Below the pieces are notes generated by a model. It searched no databases and was not told where the DNA came from. It saw only the letters and a list, made by a program, of their open reading frames with translations. A DNA stretch of 26,232 nucleotides from contig JBDRLV010000055.1 of NCBI GenBank assembly GCA_043812755.1, forward strand, positions 1 to 26,232. The letters are read 5' to 3'. Both the position numbers and the translations under genes were made by a program. Source of the DNA: JBDRLV01 sp043812755. GTDB lineage: Bacteria; Patescibacteriota; Patescibacteriia; UBA9934; GWF2-40-263. Of this stretch, positions 1 to 8,552 are shown piece after piece (the stretch's first letter is position 1; every line of letters starts with the position of its first letter).

Positions 1-102
1 ATATATGCTATACAAGAAAAACTCAACAACAGACCAAGAAAGTCACTACAATACAAAACACCCAACGAGTCTTACTCAGAACTCATCGGGTGCAGATGCT
101 GA
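1..102 (+). pseudogene. IS30-family transposase, C-terminal end (partial at window edge)
   Basis: Frame 1 reads 33 codons and then TGA at 100-102. The peptide contains LNNRPRKSLQYKTPNE, the conserved tail of the IS30-family DDE transposase ('NNRPRK.LGYKTP'). The rest of the gene lies left of the window, so it cannot be said whether the copy is intact. The bases just after the stop (about 106-130) probably hold the IS right end, but the matching left end is not visible to confirm it. The LCP gene starts 130 bp downstream with its own promoter. Confidence 0.8.
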
Positions 103-188
103 AAAGTGGTGCATTGAAAACTTGAATTATTCTTTTGTGGCAAAACACGCAGTAAATTAAACATAAACCAATAGGACTTTTTGCTCCA

Positions 189-217
189 TTGAAAAATCAT
201 AAAAAAACAGGTACAAT
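189..217 (+). promoter_or_regulatory. Promoter of the LCP gene
   Basis: TTGAAA (189-194), 17-bp spacer, TACAAT (212-217). The expected start point is near 224, only about 7 nt before the ATG at 232, and no SD is present in between. Confidence 0.6.
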
Positions 218-231
218 TCGCACAAAGACCT

Positions 232-1881
232 ATGGACGATCATGATATAAATTTCCTTAAGGAAAAGTATAAACTCAAAAAGCCAAAACGCAGGCGAAAG
301 CTCACATGGGGTCGGTTTTTTGTTTTCTTAATTGTGCTTTGCGCAACAATTGGTGCTGTATTTTCTTATCACGTAACTCCAAGCAGTGATGCAACCAACA
401 TTGCAACAAGGCCTTCTTTGTTTAGTACAATTTCAAATTTAATTAGATCTGATGATAGAAAAGTCGATGGTGAAGAAGATGACAGAATAAACATTTTACT
501 TCTAGGTGTTGGAGGTGAAGGTCATGATGGTCCTCAACTTTCTGATACTATTATTTTTGCAAGCTTTAAGCCTTCCACGAATTCTGTTGGCATGATCTCT
601 ATTCCACGCGACATGATAGCTCAAATTCCAGGTTATGGATGGAGAAAAGTAAATCACGCAAACGCTTATGGAGAATTAAAAGAAATTGGATATGGTCCGC
701 AACTTGCAAGCGAGGTTCTTGAAAAAATTCTTGGACAAAAAATTCATTACTATGTGCGAGTTGATTTTGATGGATTTGCAAAATTAATAAATGACTTGGG
801 TGGAGTTGATGTTTATGTTGATAATTCTTTTTCAGACTCACAATTCCCTGCACGCGGTATGGAATATGCCAACTGCCAACGACAAGATGAAGAGCAATCA
901 GACCAAAGCGGTATTTTCAATACTTCTGAATTTAATTTCGGTTTTCTAAACGACACAACTGAGTCAACCACAAATACAGATAATCAAACACAGGAGCTGT
1001 CAGAAGAACCAATTCAATTAGGCGGAATTGATTACAGCTGTAGATTTGAAACAATTGTTTTTGAAAAAGGCTGGCAACACATGGATGGTGAAACAGCACT
1101 AAAATTTGTAAGGTCACGACATGGAACAAACAACGAATCCTCTGACTTTGCCCGCAGTGCAAGACAACAAAAAGTTATCATGGCTCTTAAAGATAAAACA
1201 ATGTCTGCAAGAACATATTTGAATCCAACAAAAATCAACAAAGTCCTTGAAACTCTTAAAGACAATGTTGCAACAAACATTAATGCCTGGGAATTAATAA
1301 CGCTCGCAAATAAATTTAAAAAAATGGATGCACAAAACATGACAACTCATGTTTTGGATGCATCAATTAATTCCCCTTTGTATTCAACGTTTTTAAACGG
1401 AGCCTATGTTCTTCTGCCAAAAAATGACGACTGGGGGTTAATTCAAACACTAGCAGAAAATATTTTTGAAAAAACTCAAGAAGATGCTTATGTAAAAGCA
1501 CGAAGTGAAGAGAAGCCACAATTTGTAAACATTGAAATTCAAAATGGAACAAGCATAACAGGCCTTGCTTTTTCCATATCACAACTTCTTGATAATCAAG
1601 GATTTGACGTTAAAAAAATCGGAAACGCACAAGATCGAAGCTATGAGCATACTGTCATATATGACATGAGCAACGGCGATCACCCAGAAGCACTAAAAGA
1701 ACTTCGCGACTTTCTTTCAGCAGATGTTACACTTTCAGCTACAGGATGGTTAATCAGTGGGGATATTATTCCAAAAGAAATTCATTTAAGTTCTGATGAT
1801 TATGAATCTTTAGCCACACAAGAAGACATTGACTTTTTAGTAATTTTAGGCGACAGTTCAGCAAATCTTGTTAGAAGATAA
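232..1881 (+). CDS. LCP (LytR-CpsA-Psr) family cell-wall glycopolymer ligase with LytR_C domain
   Basis: LCP enzymes transfer undecaprenyl-linked glycopolymers onto the cell wall at the outer face of the membrane. Seen here: a short basic cytoplasmic tail (residues 1-27, KKPKRRRK), one membrane segment (about 28-48), and an LCP core at about 86-320. The core has the SDTIIFASF strand, IPRD (124-127) and the arginine-rich KFVRSRHG...ARSARQQK block expected to hold the polyprenyl-phosphate. A LytR_C-type domain follows at about 437-545. An acidic, Asn/Thr/Gln-rich insert (about 213-262) interrupts the LCP core and is probably a disordered surface loop. The ATG at 232 follows a close promoter and no SD. 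It is 98 bp upstream of der and may be co-transcribed with it. The exact polymer substrate cannot be read from sequence. Confidence 0.9.
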   Translation: MDDHDINFLKEKYKLKKPKRRRKLTWGRFFVFLIVLCATIGAVFSYHVTPSSDATNIATRPSLFSTISNLIRSDDRKVDGEEDDRINILLLGVGGEGHDGPQLSDTIIFASFKPSTNSVGMISIPRDMIAQIPGYGWRKVNHANAYGELKEIGYGPQLASEVLEKILGQKIHYYVRVDFDGFAKLINDLGGVDVYVDNSFSDSQFPARGMEYANCQRQDEEQSDQSGIFNTSEFNFGFLNDTTESTTNTDNQTQELSEEPIQLGGIDYSCRFETIVFEKGWQHMDGETALKFVRSRHGTNNESSDFARSARQQKVIMALKDKTMSARTYLNPTKINKVLETLKDNVATNINAWELITLANKFKKMDAQNMTTHVLDASINSPLYSTFLNGAYVLLPKNDDWGLIQTLAENIFEKTQEDAYVKARSEEKPQFVNIEIQNGTSITGLAFSISQLLDNQGFDVKKIGNAQDRSYEHTVIYDMSNGDHPEALKELRDFLSADVTLSATGWLISGDIIPKEIHLSSDDYESLATQEDIDFLVILGDSSANLVRR

Positions 1882-1889
1882 CAAAAGAC

Positions 1890-1963
1890 TAAACCCCCCT
1901 TTGTCCCCCCTTGTAAAGGGAAGATGATGCTAAACCCCCCTTTGTCCTCTTTGTTAAGGAGGA
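1890..1963. repeat. Tandem C-rich hairpin repeat in the der leader
   Basis: A 17-nt unit (TAAACCCCCCTTTGTCC) occurs exactly at 1890-1906 and 1931-1947. Each is followed by a partly complementary G/A-rich arm (TTGTAAAGGG; TTAAGGAGGACA), so each unit can form a hairpin. The second arm carries AAGGAGGA about 17 nt before the der ATG, so the repeat may hide or supply the ribosome site. Confidence 0.65.
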
Positions 1964-1979
1964 CAAGACTATAATCCCC

Positions 1980-3338
1980 ATGAACTCTAAAAGCAAAATG
2001 CCAACTGTTGTTCTTGTTGGAAGAACAAACGTTGGGAAATCAACGCTTTTCAATCGCCTTACTGAAAAAAGAGAGGCTATGGTTTCGCGCACCCCTGGAA
2101 CAACTCGCGACCGTAGAGAAGGACTTTGCTCTTGGAGAGGAAAAACTATTAAAATCATTGACACAGGAGGGCTTGATGTTGATTTCTCAGATTTCATTGA
2201 ATCCAATATTGCAAAACAGGCGCATGTGGCTATTAAACAAGCTGATATTGTATTATTTGTTGTAGATTTAAAATCAGACCCATTGCCACAAGACATTGAA
2301 CTTGCACGCGCTCTGACCAAATTAAATAAAACAATAATAACTGTTGGCAATAAAGCTGAAACAAAATCTGTTGCAAATAGGGCGACAAAAGAAAAATGGA
2401 AATTGCTTGATATGCCATACCCTTTTCCAGTCTCTGCTATTCAGGGGGTTGGGGTTGGAGATCTTCTTGATATTATTTATGATAAACTTGGCGAAGATAG
2501 ATTAAACGATTTTAATGAACAAAATGAAAAACCTTGCAGAGTTGCAGTCATTGGGAAACCAAATGTTGGAAAATCTTCTATACTCAATTCAATCCTTGGA
2601 GAAGAAAGATTCATTACAAGCCCAATTTCACACACAACACGCGAACCAAATGATATTCTCATAGAAGCTGGCGGAAAAAAATATATCTTAATTGACACAG
2701 CAGGAATTAGAAAGAAAAATAAGATAAACAAAACAAAAGGCCTTGAAGCTATTGGAGTAGAAAGAACAAAAAAAATATTAACTAATACCGATGTTGCATT
2801 GCTTGTCGTAGATTCAAGCATGTCCTTTGGAACACAGGAAAGAGTGCTCGCTGGTATGCTTGAAAAAACTAATGTGGGAATTATTGTGATCGCGAACAAA
2901 TGGGATCTTGTTGGGGACAAAGACACAAACACAATGAATCAATATCGTAAGTATATTGAGGGCACACTCCCATTTCTAAAATGGGCACCAGTAATGTTTG
3001 TTAGCGCAAAAACAGGAAAAAGAATTGACACCATTTTTCATCAAGTTGATATTGTTCAAGAATCAAGAGCGCGAAAAGTTGATAAAGAAAAACTTGATGC
3101 TTTTCTAAAAGAAGCAATGAAGAGACATTCGCCCATGCGTGGCAAGGGCCCAAAACCACCAAAGGTTACAGGCATAAAACAAACAGGAACTTTTCCTCCA
3201 ACTTTTGAATTATATATTCATGCACGACGCGAAGACACACTTCACCCAAGTTATGTGCGTTATCTTGAAAATCAAATGCGCAACTATTTTGATTTCACTG
3301 GCTCCCCTATCAATATTAAAATTGTAACAGACAAATAA
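1980..3338 (+). CDS. der: Ribosome-assembly GTPase Der (EngA)
   Basis: Der is a double GTPase needed for maturation of the 50S subunit. The protein (452 aa, normal length) has two G domains and a C-terminal KH-like domain. Domain 1: P-loop GRTNVGKS (14-21), TPGTTRD, DTGG (61-64). Domain 2: P-loop GKPNVGKS (192-199), DTAG (239-242), NKWD (306-309), SAKTG (342-346). The KH-like domain runs from about 355 to the end. The G4 motif of domain 1 reads NKAE (124-127) instead of NKxD, a conservative change in the guanine-specificity residue. The ATG at 1980 is used; a second ATG at 1998 would still keep the whole P-loop. pth follows after 2 nt, so the genes form an operon. Confidence 0.97.
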   Translation: MNSKSKMPTVVLVGRTNVGKSTLFNRLTEKREAMVSRTPGTTRDRREGLCSWRGKTIKIIDTGGLDVDFSDFIESNIAKQAHVAIKQADIVLFVVDLKSDPLPQDIELARALTKLNKTIITVGNKAETKSVANRATKEKWKLLDMPYPFPVSAIQGVGVGDLLDIIYDKLGEDRLNDFNEQNEKPCRVAVIGKPNVGKSSILNSILGEERFITSPISHTTREPNDILIEAGGKKYILIDTAGIRKKNKINKTKGLEAIGVERTKKILTNTDVALLVVDSSMSFGTQERVLAGMLEKTNVGIIVIANKWDLVGDKDTNTMNQYRKYIEGTLPFLKWAPVMFVSAKTGKRIDTIFHQVDIVQESRARKVDKEKLDAFLKEAMKRHSPMRGKGPKPPKVTGIKQTGTFPPTFELYIHARREDTLHPSYVRYLENQMRNYFDFTGSPINIKIVTDK

Positions 3339-3340
3339 TT

Positions 3341-3868
3341 ATGAAAATCATTATTGGACTTGGAAATCCTGGAAACAAATACGAAAATACCCGACACAAT
3401 ATTGGTTTTTTAGTTATTGATGAACTGGCAAAAAAAGCAAACGCAGACTTAAGGGCAAAAAAAACACTCAATGCACAAATTGTAGAAACAGGAATCAACG
3501 ATAAGAATGTTATTCTTTGCAAACCACAAACTTTCATGAATAACTCTGGTCAGGCTGTATATGCCATTCTTGAAAAAACATCTGCTAGCGCTTCTGACAT
3601 TATTGTTATCAATGATGACGCAGACTTGCTCTTTGGTGATATGCGAATAAAAAAGTCAGGTTCTTCTGCAGGGCACAATGGAATTCAATCAATAATAGAA
3701 CACCTTGGCACAGATAATTTTACTCGTATTCGTCTTGGGATAGGTCGTTCAAGTGACCAGCAAACACCTCTTGATAAGTGGGTTCTACAAAAATGGACAA
3801 AAGAAGAAAAAATAAAATTACCAGAAATAATTGGCATAGCTATTGATGCAATTAAAAAATTACTATGA
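3341..3868 (+). CDS. pth: Peptidyl-tRNA hydrolase
   Basis: It releases peptides from peptidyl-tRNAs that drop off the ribosome, recycling the tRNA. The 175-aa protein is slightly shorter than usual (about 190). It shows the family signatures GLGNPG with Asn9, TRHNIGF with catalytic His19, KPQTFMNNSG, the catalytic-Asp region INDDADL and the GHNGIQSI loop. It starts 2 nt after the der stop and its TGA overlaps the dprA ATG (ATGA, 3865-3868), which points to translational coupling. No SD is visible. Confidence 0.97.
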   Translation: MKIIIGLGNPGNKYENTRHNIGFLVIDELAKKANADLRAKKTLNAQIVETGINDKNVILCKPQTFMNNSGQAVYAILEKTSASASDIIVINDDADLLFGDMRIKKSGSSAGHNGIQSIIEHLGTDNFTRIRLGIGRSSDQQTPLDKWVLQKWTKEEKIKLPEIIGIAIDAIKKLL

Positions 3869-4944
3869 GCCAAACAGATCTTCAATACTGGCTAGCTCTA
3901 GCTCGTTTTCCGAAATTCGGTGCAGTAAACATTAGCAAACTATCAAACGGCTTCCCATCCATGAGGGATGCTTTTTATGCTAAGCACAATGAGTTTATTA
4001 ATGCTGGATTGAATCCAGTGCTTGCAGAACAATTTATCCAGGAACGTATTCATATTAATCCAGAGCATGAGCTTGAGCTTTTGCATAAACATAATGTTCA
4101 AGCTATCACAATCAAAGATTCTGGATACCCTCCTCTTTTAAAAACTATTTTCGATCCACCTGCTGTTTTGTTTATACGTGGCGTGTTACCTGATCCAAAT
4201 AGAAACCATCTTGCAGTAGTTGGTTCAAGAAAAGCAACAACTTATGGAATTCAAAGCACAGCAGAAATTATAAACCAAGTAGCGCGCGCTGGCACAATCA
4301 TTGTAAGCGGTCTTGCTTATGGAATAGATGCTTGCGCTCACACTGCTGCGCTCAAGGCTGGTGGAACAACCATTGCTGTTTTAGGATCTGGACTTGATAA
4401 AGACAACATATACCCAACCCAAAACCGATCGCTTGCAATACAAATGATTTCAAACGGAGGAGCGATTATTTCAGAATTTCCTATTGGTGTTCATGCTCAT
4501 AAGCAAAATTTTCCTTTTAGAAATAGAGTCATTGCTGGGATGTGTCATGCAACCTTTGTTGTTGAAGCTGCTGAAAAATCAGGCTCGCTTATCACAGCAC
4601 GCCTTGCTCTTGAGTCAAATCGAGATGTCTATGCTCTCCCTGGCTCAATTCACTCGCCATATTCCTTTGGTCCTAATAATCTTATAAAAATGGGAGCAAC
4701 ACCTGTTACGTGTGCAGCTGATATCTTAGGTTATGAAGATATCCCGCAACAGGCAGTGATATATTCTCCAGGAAGTGCCCAAGAGGAAATGATTTACAAA
4801 ATACTATCAAAACAACCCCTCCACACAGATGAAATAGTATGCGCAACAAACATGCCAATTCAACAAGTATCCAGCACCCTTACACTCATGGAAATGAAGG
4901 GCTCAGCAAAGCATGTTGGTAATTTGTGTTACATAAAAACTTGA
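3865..4944 (+). CDS. dprA: DNA-processing protein DprA
   Basis: DprA binds incoming single-stranded DNA and loads RecA during natural transformation. The 359-aa protein has an N-terminal helical part (about 1-75), a Rossmann-like core with VGSRKATTYG, SGLAYGIDACAH, the LGSGLDKDNIYP loop, FPFRNRVIAG and AAEKSGSLITA, and a C-terminal winged-helix domain (about 305-359). The ATG overlaps the pth stop by 4 bp. Competence in this group commonly relies on DprA and ComEC with type IV pili (family knowledge), but no other competence gene is in this window. It ends in TGA just before the topA promoter. Confidence 0.96.
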   Translation: MSQTDLQYWLALARFPKFGAVNISKLSNGFPSMRDAFYAKHNEFINAGLNPVLAEQFIQERIHINPEHELELLHKHNVQAITIKDSGYPPLLKTIFDPPAVLFIRGVLPDPNRNHLAVVGSRKATTYGIQSTAEIINQVARAGTIIVSGLAYGIDACAHTAALKAGGTTIAVLGSGLDKDNIYPTQNRSLAIQMISNGGAIISEFPIGVHAHKQNFPFRNRVIAGMCHATFVVEAAEKSGSLITARLALESNRDVYALPGSIHSPYSFGPNNLIKMGATPVTCAADILGYEDIPQQAVIYSPGSAQEEMIYKILSKQPLHTDEIVCATNMPIQQVSSTLTLMEMKGSAKHVGNLCYIKT

Positions 4945-4969
4945 CGAAATTATTTTAATGTTGCATTAT
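4941..4969 (+). promoter_or_regulatory. topA promoter
   Basis: TTGACG (4941-4946) overlaps the dprA stop. A 17-bp spacer leads to CATTAT (4964-4969). The expected start point (about 4976) abuts the topA ATG at 4977, which predicts a leaderless mRNA. Confidence 0.5.
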
Positions 4970-4976
4970 CAAAAAC

Positions 4977-7253
4977 ATGTCAAAGCAACTTTTAATCGTT
5001 GAGTCACCAACGAAAGCAAAAACAATTTCAAAATACTTAGGAAAGGACTATATCATCATGTCCTCTTTTGGTCATATCCGAGATTTACCAAAAAGCCAAA
5101 TGGGAGTGGATACAGAAAAAGATTTTGAGCCATCATACATTATTCCAACAAAGAGCAAAAAAAATGTAGCTGATTTAAAAAAAGCTGCAGCTTCATGCTC
5201 TCAAATTCTACTGGCAACTGACGAAGACCGAGAAGGAGAAGCAATTGCTTGGCACATTGCTGAAATATTAAAATGCAAACCTGATGAAGTAAAAAGAATC
5301 ACCTTCCACGAAATTACCAAACACGCGATTGAACATGCTGTTGAAAATCCACGTGTTTTGGATATGAATTTAGTAAATGCACAGCAGGCAAGAAGAATTC
5401 TCGATAGACTTGTGGGCTACGAGCTGTCCCCTCTTTTGTGGAAAAAAGTTCAATACGGACTTTCTGCAGGACGCGTACAATCTGTTGCGGTAAGACTTAT
5501 TGTTGAACGCGAACGCGAACGCCAAGCATTTAACATTGAGGAGTTCTGGAGTATTGATGCTGAATTTCAAAAAGAAAATAAAATTTTTGATGGCAAACTC
5601 ACAACTATTGATGGCAAAAAACTTGATAAACTTAGCATTACAAACAAAGCTCAAGCAGATGAAATACTAGCAAAACTTCAAGACGCAAAATTTACTGTTG
5701 ATGATGTACAAAAAAAGCAAGTTCAAAAAGCTCCTCCTGCGCCTTTAACTACATCAACACTTCAGCAGGCAGCAAACAATGCTTATGGATTTTCTGCAAA
5801 ACAGACAATGACACTTGCCCAAAAGCTTTATGAAACAGGACGCATTACTTATATGCGAACTGACTCACTTAATTTGGCTGATAAATTTTTAGCAGAAGCA
5901 CAAGTGTTTATTTCACAAAACTTTGGTCAACAATACGCTCAGGGCGCCAAGCGATATAAAACAAACAAAAAAGGAGCACAAGAGGCTCATGAAGCAATCA
6001 GGCCAACAGATCCTTGTGCAAGCACAGATTCACTAAATTTCACCGATAATGGCATGAAAAAGCTCTATGACCTTATATGGCGCAGAACGCTTGCAACACA
6101 GATGCCAAGCGCCAAATTAGAGCGTACAATGGTTGATATTTCCGCAAACAATCATATCTTTAGAGCAAATGGCAATATTGTGGTTTTTGACGGCTTTATG
6201 AAAATCTATAAAGCAGGAAAAGAAAAACTGCTCCCAGAGCTCGCATCTGGTGATAAAGTAGAAAACACAAAACTTGAAGGTGTTCAACATTTTACAGAGC
6301 CTTCAGCACGCTACTCAGATGCAACTCTTGTAAAAGCCATGGAAGAATTTGAAATTGGAAGACCTTCTACATATGCTCCAACAATTCATACAATTGTAAC
6401 ACGGGGATATATTGATCGTGATGAAAACAAAAAACTATTCCCATTGGATATTGCGTTTATTGTAATTGATCTTCTTGTAGAACATTTCCCACAGATTGTT
6501 GATTACAAATTCACAGCTGACATGGAAAATTCACTTGATGATGTTGCTGAAGGGAAAAAAGATTGGGTTCCAATGCTAAAAGAATTCTATGGTCCGTTTC
6601 ATAAAAATATTGAAGATAAGTCAGAGCACTTGAAAAAAGAGGATGTTATGAAGGAACGTGTTATTGGCGTTGATTCAAAATCTGGGCTTGAGGTGATTGC
6701 GCGAATGGGACGCTTTGGCCCTTATGTCCAGCTTGGTAAATATGACAAAGAAAAAAATGGTGATGGAAAAGAAAAGCTAAAAAGTGCATCACTGCTCAAA
6801 GGAATGACAATTGATACACTCACGATTGATGAGGCAATGGAGCTGTTTAAGCTTCCACGCACTGTTGGACAAACTGCAGACGGTGAAGATATTGTGGCTG
6901 CTGTTGGACGCTTTGGGCCGTATCTGAAAGCTGGAAAAGTCACTGCATCAATCCCAGCTGATTTTGATCCACTTACAATTTCTCTTGAACATGCGCAAGG
7001 GTTGATTAAAGAATCGTATGAGAAGAAAAAAGAAATGCTTACTCCTATTGCTGAATTTGGAAATGATCCTGAAAGCGGCGGGCAGATTGTAATAAAGCAC
7101 GGCCGCTTTGGGCCATATATAACAGATGGAAAAACAAATGTATCAATTCCAAAAAAGATTGAACCTGAAAGCGTTACACAAGAACAAGCAATAGAAATGC
7201 TTGAGAAAAAACGTAAAGCCCCAAAACGAGGTAAGAAGTCAGGCAAAGCCTGA
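4977..7253 (+). CDS. topA: DNA topoisomerase I (type IA)
   Basis: It relaxes negative supercoils by a transient 5'-phosphotyrosine link. The 758-aa protein has an N-terminal Toprim domain with Glu9 (IVESPTKAKT) and the acidic triad in TDEDREGE (Asp82, Asp84, Glu86). The type IA core follows, with catalytic Tyr292 in RITYMRTDS and the GRVQSVAVRL helix. The C-terminus has no Cys-x2-Cys zinc fingers. Instead there are three GRFGPY-containing modules (about 580-735), a known alternative DNA-binding tail, and a basic end rich in Lys and Arg. It follows dprA by 32 bp with its own likely promoter and ends at a strong terminator. Confidence 0.98.
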   Translation: MSKQLLIVESPTKAKTISKYLGKDYIIMSSFGHIRDLPKSQMGVDTEKDFEPSYIIPTKSKKNVADLKKAAASCSQILLATDEDREGEAIAWHIAEILKCKPDEVKRITFHEITKHAIEHAVENPRVLDMNLVNAQQARRILDRLVGYELSPLLWKKVQYGLSAGRVQSVAVRLIVERERERQAFNIEEFWSIDAEFQKENKIFDGKLTTIDGKKLDKLSITNKAQADEILAKLQDAKFTVDDVQKKQVQKAPPAPLTTSTLQQAANNAYGFSAKQTMTLAQKLYETGRITYMRTDSLNLADKFLAEAQVFISQNFGQQYAQGAKRYKTNKKGAQEAHEAIRPTDPCASTDSLNFTDNGMKKLYDLIWRRTLATQMPSAKLERTMVDISANNHIFRANGNIVVFDGFMKIYKAGKEKLLPELASGDKVENTKLEGVQHFTEPSARYSDATLVKAMEEFEIGRPSTYAPTIHTIVTRGYIDRDENKKLFPLDIAFIVIDLLVEHFPQIVDYKFTADMENSLDDVAEGKKDWVPMLKEFYGPFHKNIEDKSEHLKKEDVMKERVIGVDSKSGLEVIARMGRFGPYVQLGKYDKEKNGDGKEKLKSASLLKGMTIDTLTIDEAMELFKLPRTVGQTADGEDIVAAVGRFGPYLKAGKVTASIPADFDPLTISLEHAQGLIKESYEKKKEMLTPIAEFGNDPESGGQIVIKHGRFGPYITDGKTNVSIPKKIEPESVTQEQAIEMLEKKRKAPKRGKKSGKA

Positions 7254-7276
7254 TCCGGCTCCGCTGGAAAATAAAC

Positions 7277-7300
7277 AAAAGCAGCCGCAAGGCTGCTTTG
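7277..7300 (+). terminator. topA terminator
   Basis: GCAGCC-GCAA-GGCTGC hairpin (7281-7296) followed by TTT, with AAAA before it, 24 bp after the topA stop. Confidence 0.75.
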
Positions 7301-7304
7301 AAAT

Positions 7305-7521
7305 TGGCAGGCAGTATTGTTTTCTCATCCATTCTGCGCTCGCCGGAATAACTCCGGCATCGCAAGCCTTACTGCGGAACTCGCTTCTCAGGCTTCGTCA
7401 TTAGACTCGCCCTCGTACGCTCAGACAATCCTCGCACTTCTGCCTGTGGCAGAAGACGGCTTGCTACTGCCGGGTTATTTCCGGCGTGCTCGGGAGGATT
7501 CGAAAACAATACTGCCTGCCA
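7305..7521. repeat. 217-bp palindromic (MITE-like) element with 20-bp perfect inverted ends
   Basis: TGGCAGGCAGTATTGTTTTC (7305-7324) is the exact reverse complement of 7502-7521. The similarity continues inward as 64-nt arms (7305-7368 and 7458-7521), each containing its own GCCGG...CCGGC hairpin. The central loop holds an 8-bp hairpin (CTTCTGCC/GGCAGAAG, 7437-7455). The stretch is visibly richer in G+C than topA. The short open frames crossing it follow from the palindrome and are not genes. No clear target duplication is seen. Confidence 0.75.
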
Positions 7522-7535
7522 TACTACAAATCAAA

Positions 7536-7566
7536 CAAAAAACCCGAGCAATGCTTCTGCTCGAGT
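7536..7566 (-). terminator. Terminator of the 7574-8449 gene
   Basis: On the minus strand CTCGAGCA pairs with TGCTCGGG around an AGAAGCAT region, followed by a T-run (the A-run at 7537-7542 on the plus strand). Confidence 0.7.
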
Positions 7567-7573
7567 AAATAGA

Positions 7574-8449
7574 TTAAGGAACAGGAACGATTGTGGCGCC
7601 ACGAAACATTGGAGCCGAGAATTTCTTTGGTTCATCTTTGGCCACTGAGGCAAAAGTGAACTCACCGATGAAGCAAAAAGCCTCAACGCACCTTTCACCT
7701 TTTCCAAATACAGTCCCAGGGAAAATTGCGCCACTGTTGGTGTCACCCAAAGTTGGGGTACCAAACGTAAATGGATGTTGTAGTGCAAGAAACACACCAT
7801 CTCGAAGCGTCATGGCAACTGCATCCTCGGGTGCTTGCTCACAAGCATCTTCAGCGCTGAGGCTTAGATACTGATCTCGATCGTGAAAAAACACGACATA
7901 GCGAGGAGGCCTTACACCACTTGCATCTGTTGCAGAAACAACATCAACTGCTGTTTCGCGCTCAAGAATGCAATTCTGTCCAAGTCTCTTCAAAATCGGC
8001 TCCAAAGGAAAGGTTTCATCAATCAGTAGTACATGGTCAAATCGACCAGCGTACCCCTGAGGAAGCGCAACAACCTTTGGCCACTTGCGTGCATAGACGC
8101 TTGCAGAAATCCCTGCCACCTGATGAACCCCAGCCCTGATCAACATCTCAACATGGGCTGTGATATCAATCGCACAATCGCTGTCACCCGCAAGATGACT
8201 CGCTGCAGTATTTGGATTTTCCAAGAACCGCTGAACCTGCTCAGCACTAATCCTGTGCGGATGTTCCCCCTGTGATCGCTCCATGTACTCAGCGATCAAA
8301 GAAAGCGGATCAGGCAGATCCTTCAGAAGCGCCCCGTGTAGAAACGCCTCAAACACCGACAGGTCAATGTTTCTCGGATCTGAGAAGCAAAGCCTCTGAA
8401 ACAGCTGTACGTGTTGCTTGTGTGAAGGAGCCTTGTATTCTGCTTTCAT
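7574..8449 (-). CDS. Conserved-looking protein of unknown function (291 aa)
   Basis: I cannot name this protein. It has no signal peptide or membrane segment, so it is probably cytoplasmic. The N-terminal half is helical (PLSLIAEYMERS, ISAEQVQRFLENPNTA). The C-terminal half alternates strands and loops (RYVVFFHDRDQYLSLS, LRDGVFLALQHPFTF). The layout of HVEMLIRAGVHQVAGISA followed by VVFFHDRDQ...EDA and LRDGVFLAL faintly recalls DUF5701-type proteins, but this is from memory and weak. It is flanked by repeats and stands alone. Unlike its neighbours it has a full SD (TAAGGAGG, 8455-8462), higher G+C codons, a leader hairpin and its own terminator, as a separately regulated or acquired gene would. 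Confidence 0.7.
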   Translation of the reverse strand: MKAEYKAPSHKQHVQLFQRLCFSDPRNIDLSVFEAFLHGALLKDLPDPLSLIAEYMERSQGEHPHRISAEQVQRFLENPNTAASHLAGDSDCAIDITAHVEMLIRAGVHQVAGISASVYARKWPKVVALPQGYAGRFDHVLLIDETFPLEPILKRLGQNCILERETAVDVVSATDASGVRPPRYVVFFHDRDQYLSLSAEDACEQAPEDAVAMTLRDGVFLALQHPFTFGTPTLGDTNSGAIFPGTVFGKGERCVEAFCFIGEFTFASVAKDEPKKFSAPMFRGATIVPVP

Positions 8450-8454
8450 CTGAA

Positions 8455-8462
8455 CCTCCTTA
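8455..8462 (-). promoter_or_regulatory. Strong Shine-Dalgarno sequence
   Basis: TAAGGAGG on the minus strand, 5 nt before the ATG at 8449. It fixes the start and is exceptional in a window where most genes have no SD. Confidence 0.85.
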
Positions 8463-8474
8463 CCCTGCCGCGGA

Positions 8475-8501
8475 TTAGTGTGGCCCTTGGGACATCACTA
8501 A
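8475..8501 (-). promoter_or_regulatory. Leader hairpin before the 7574-8449 gene
   Basis: TTAGTG (8475-8480) pairs with CACTAA (8496-8501), with further inner pairing (CC/GG). It lies 13 nt upstream of the SD in the 5' leader. No known riboswitch is recognised. Confidence 0.4.
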
Positions 8502-8552
8502 CAAACTTCGGGTATTGAGTTGTTACACGGATCCGCCGTGCACAGTGCGACT

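Noticed and set aside
7201..7568. Short open frames across the palindromic element
   Set aside because: They are produced by the G+C-rich palindrome, have no SD, and cross two terminators.
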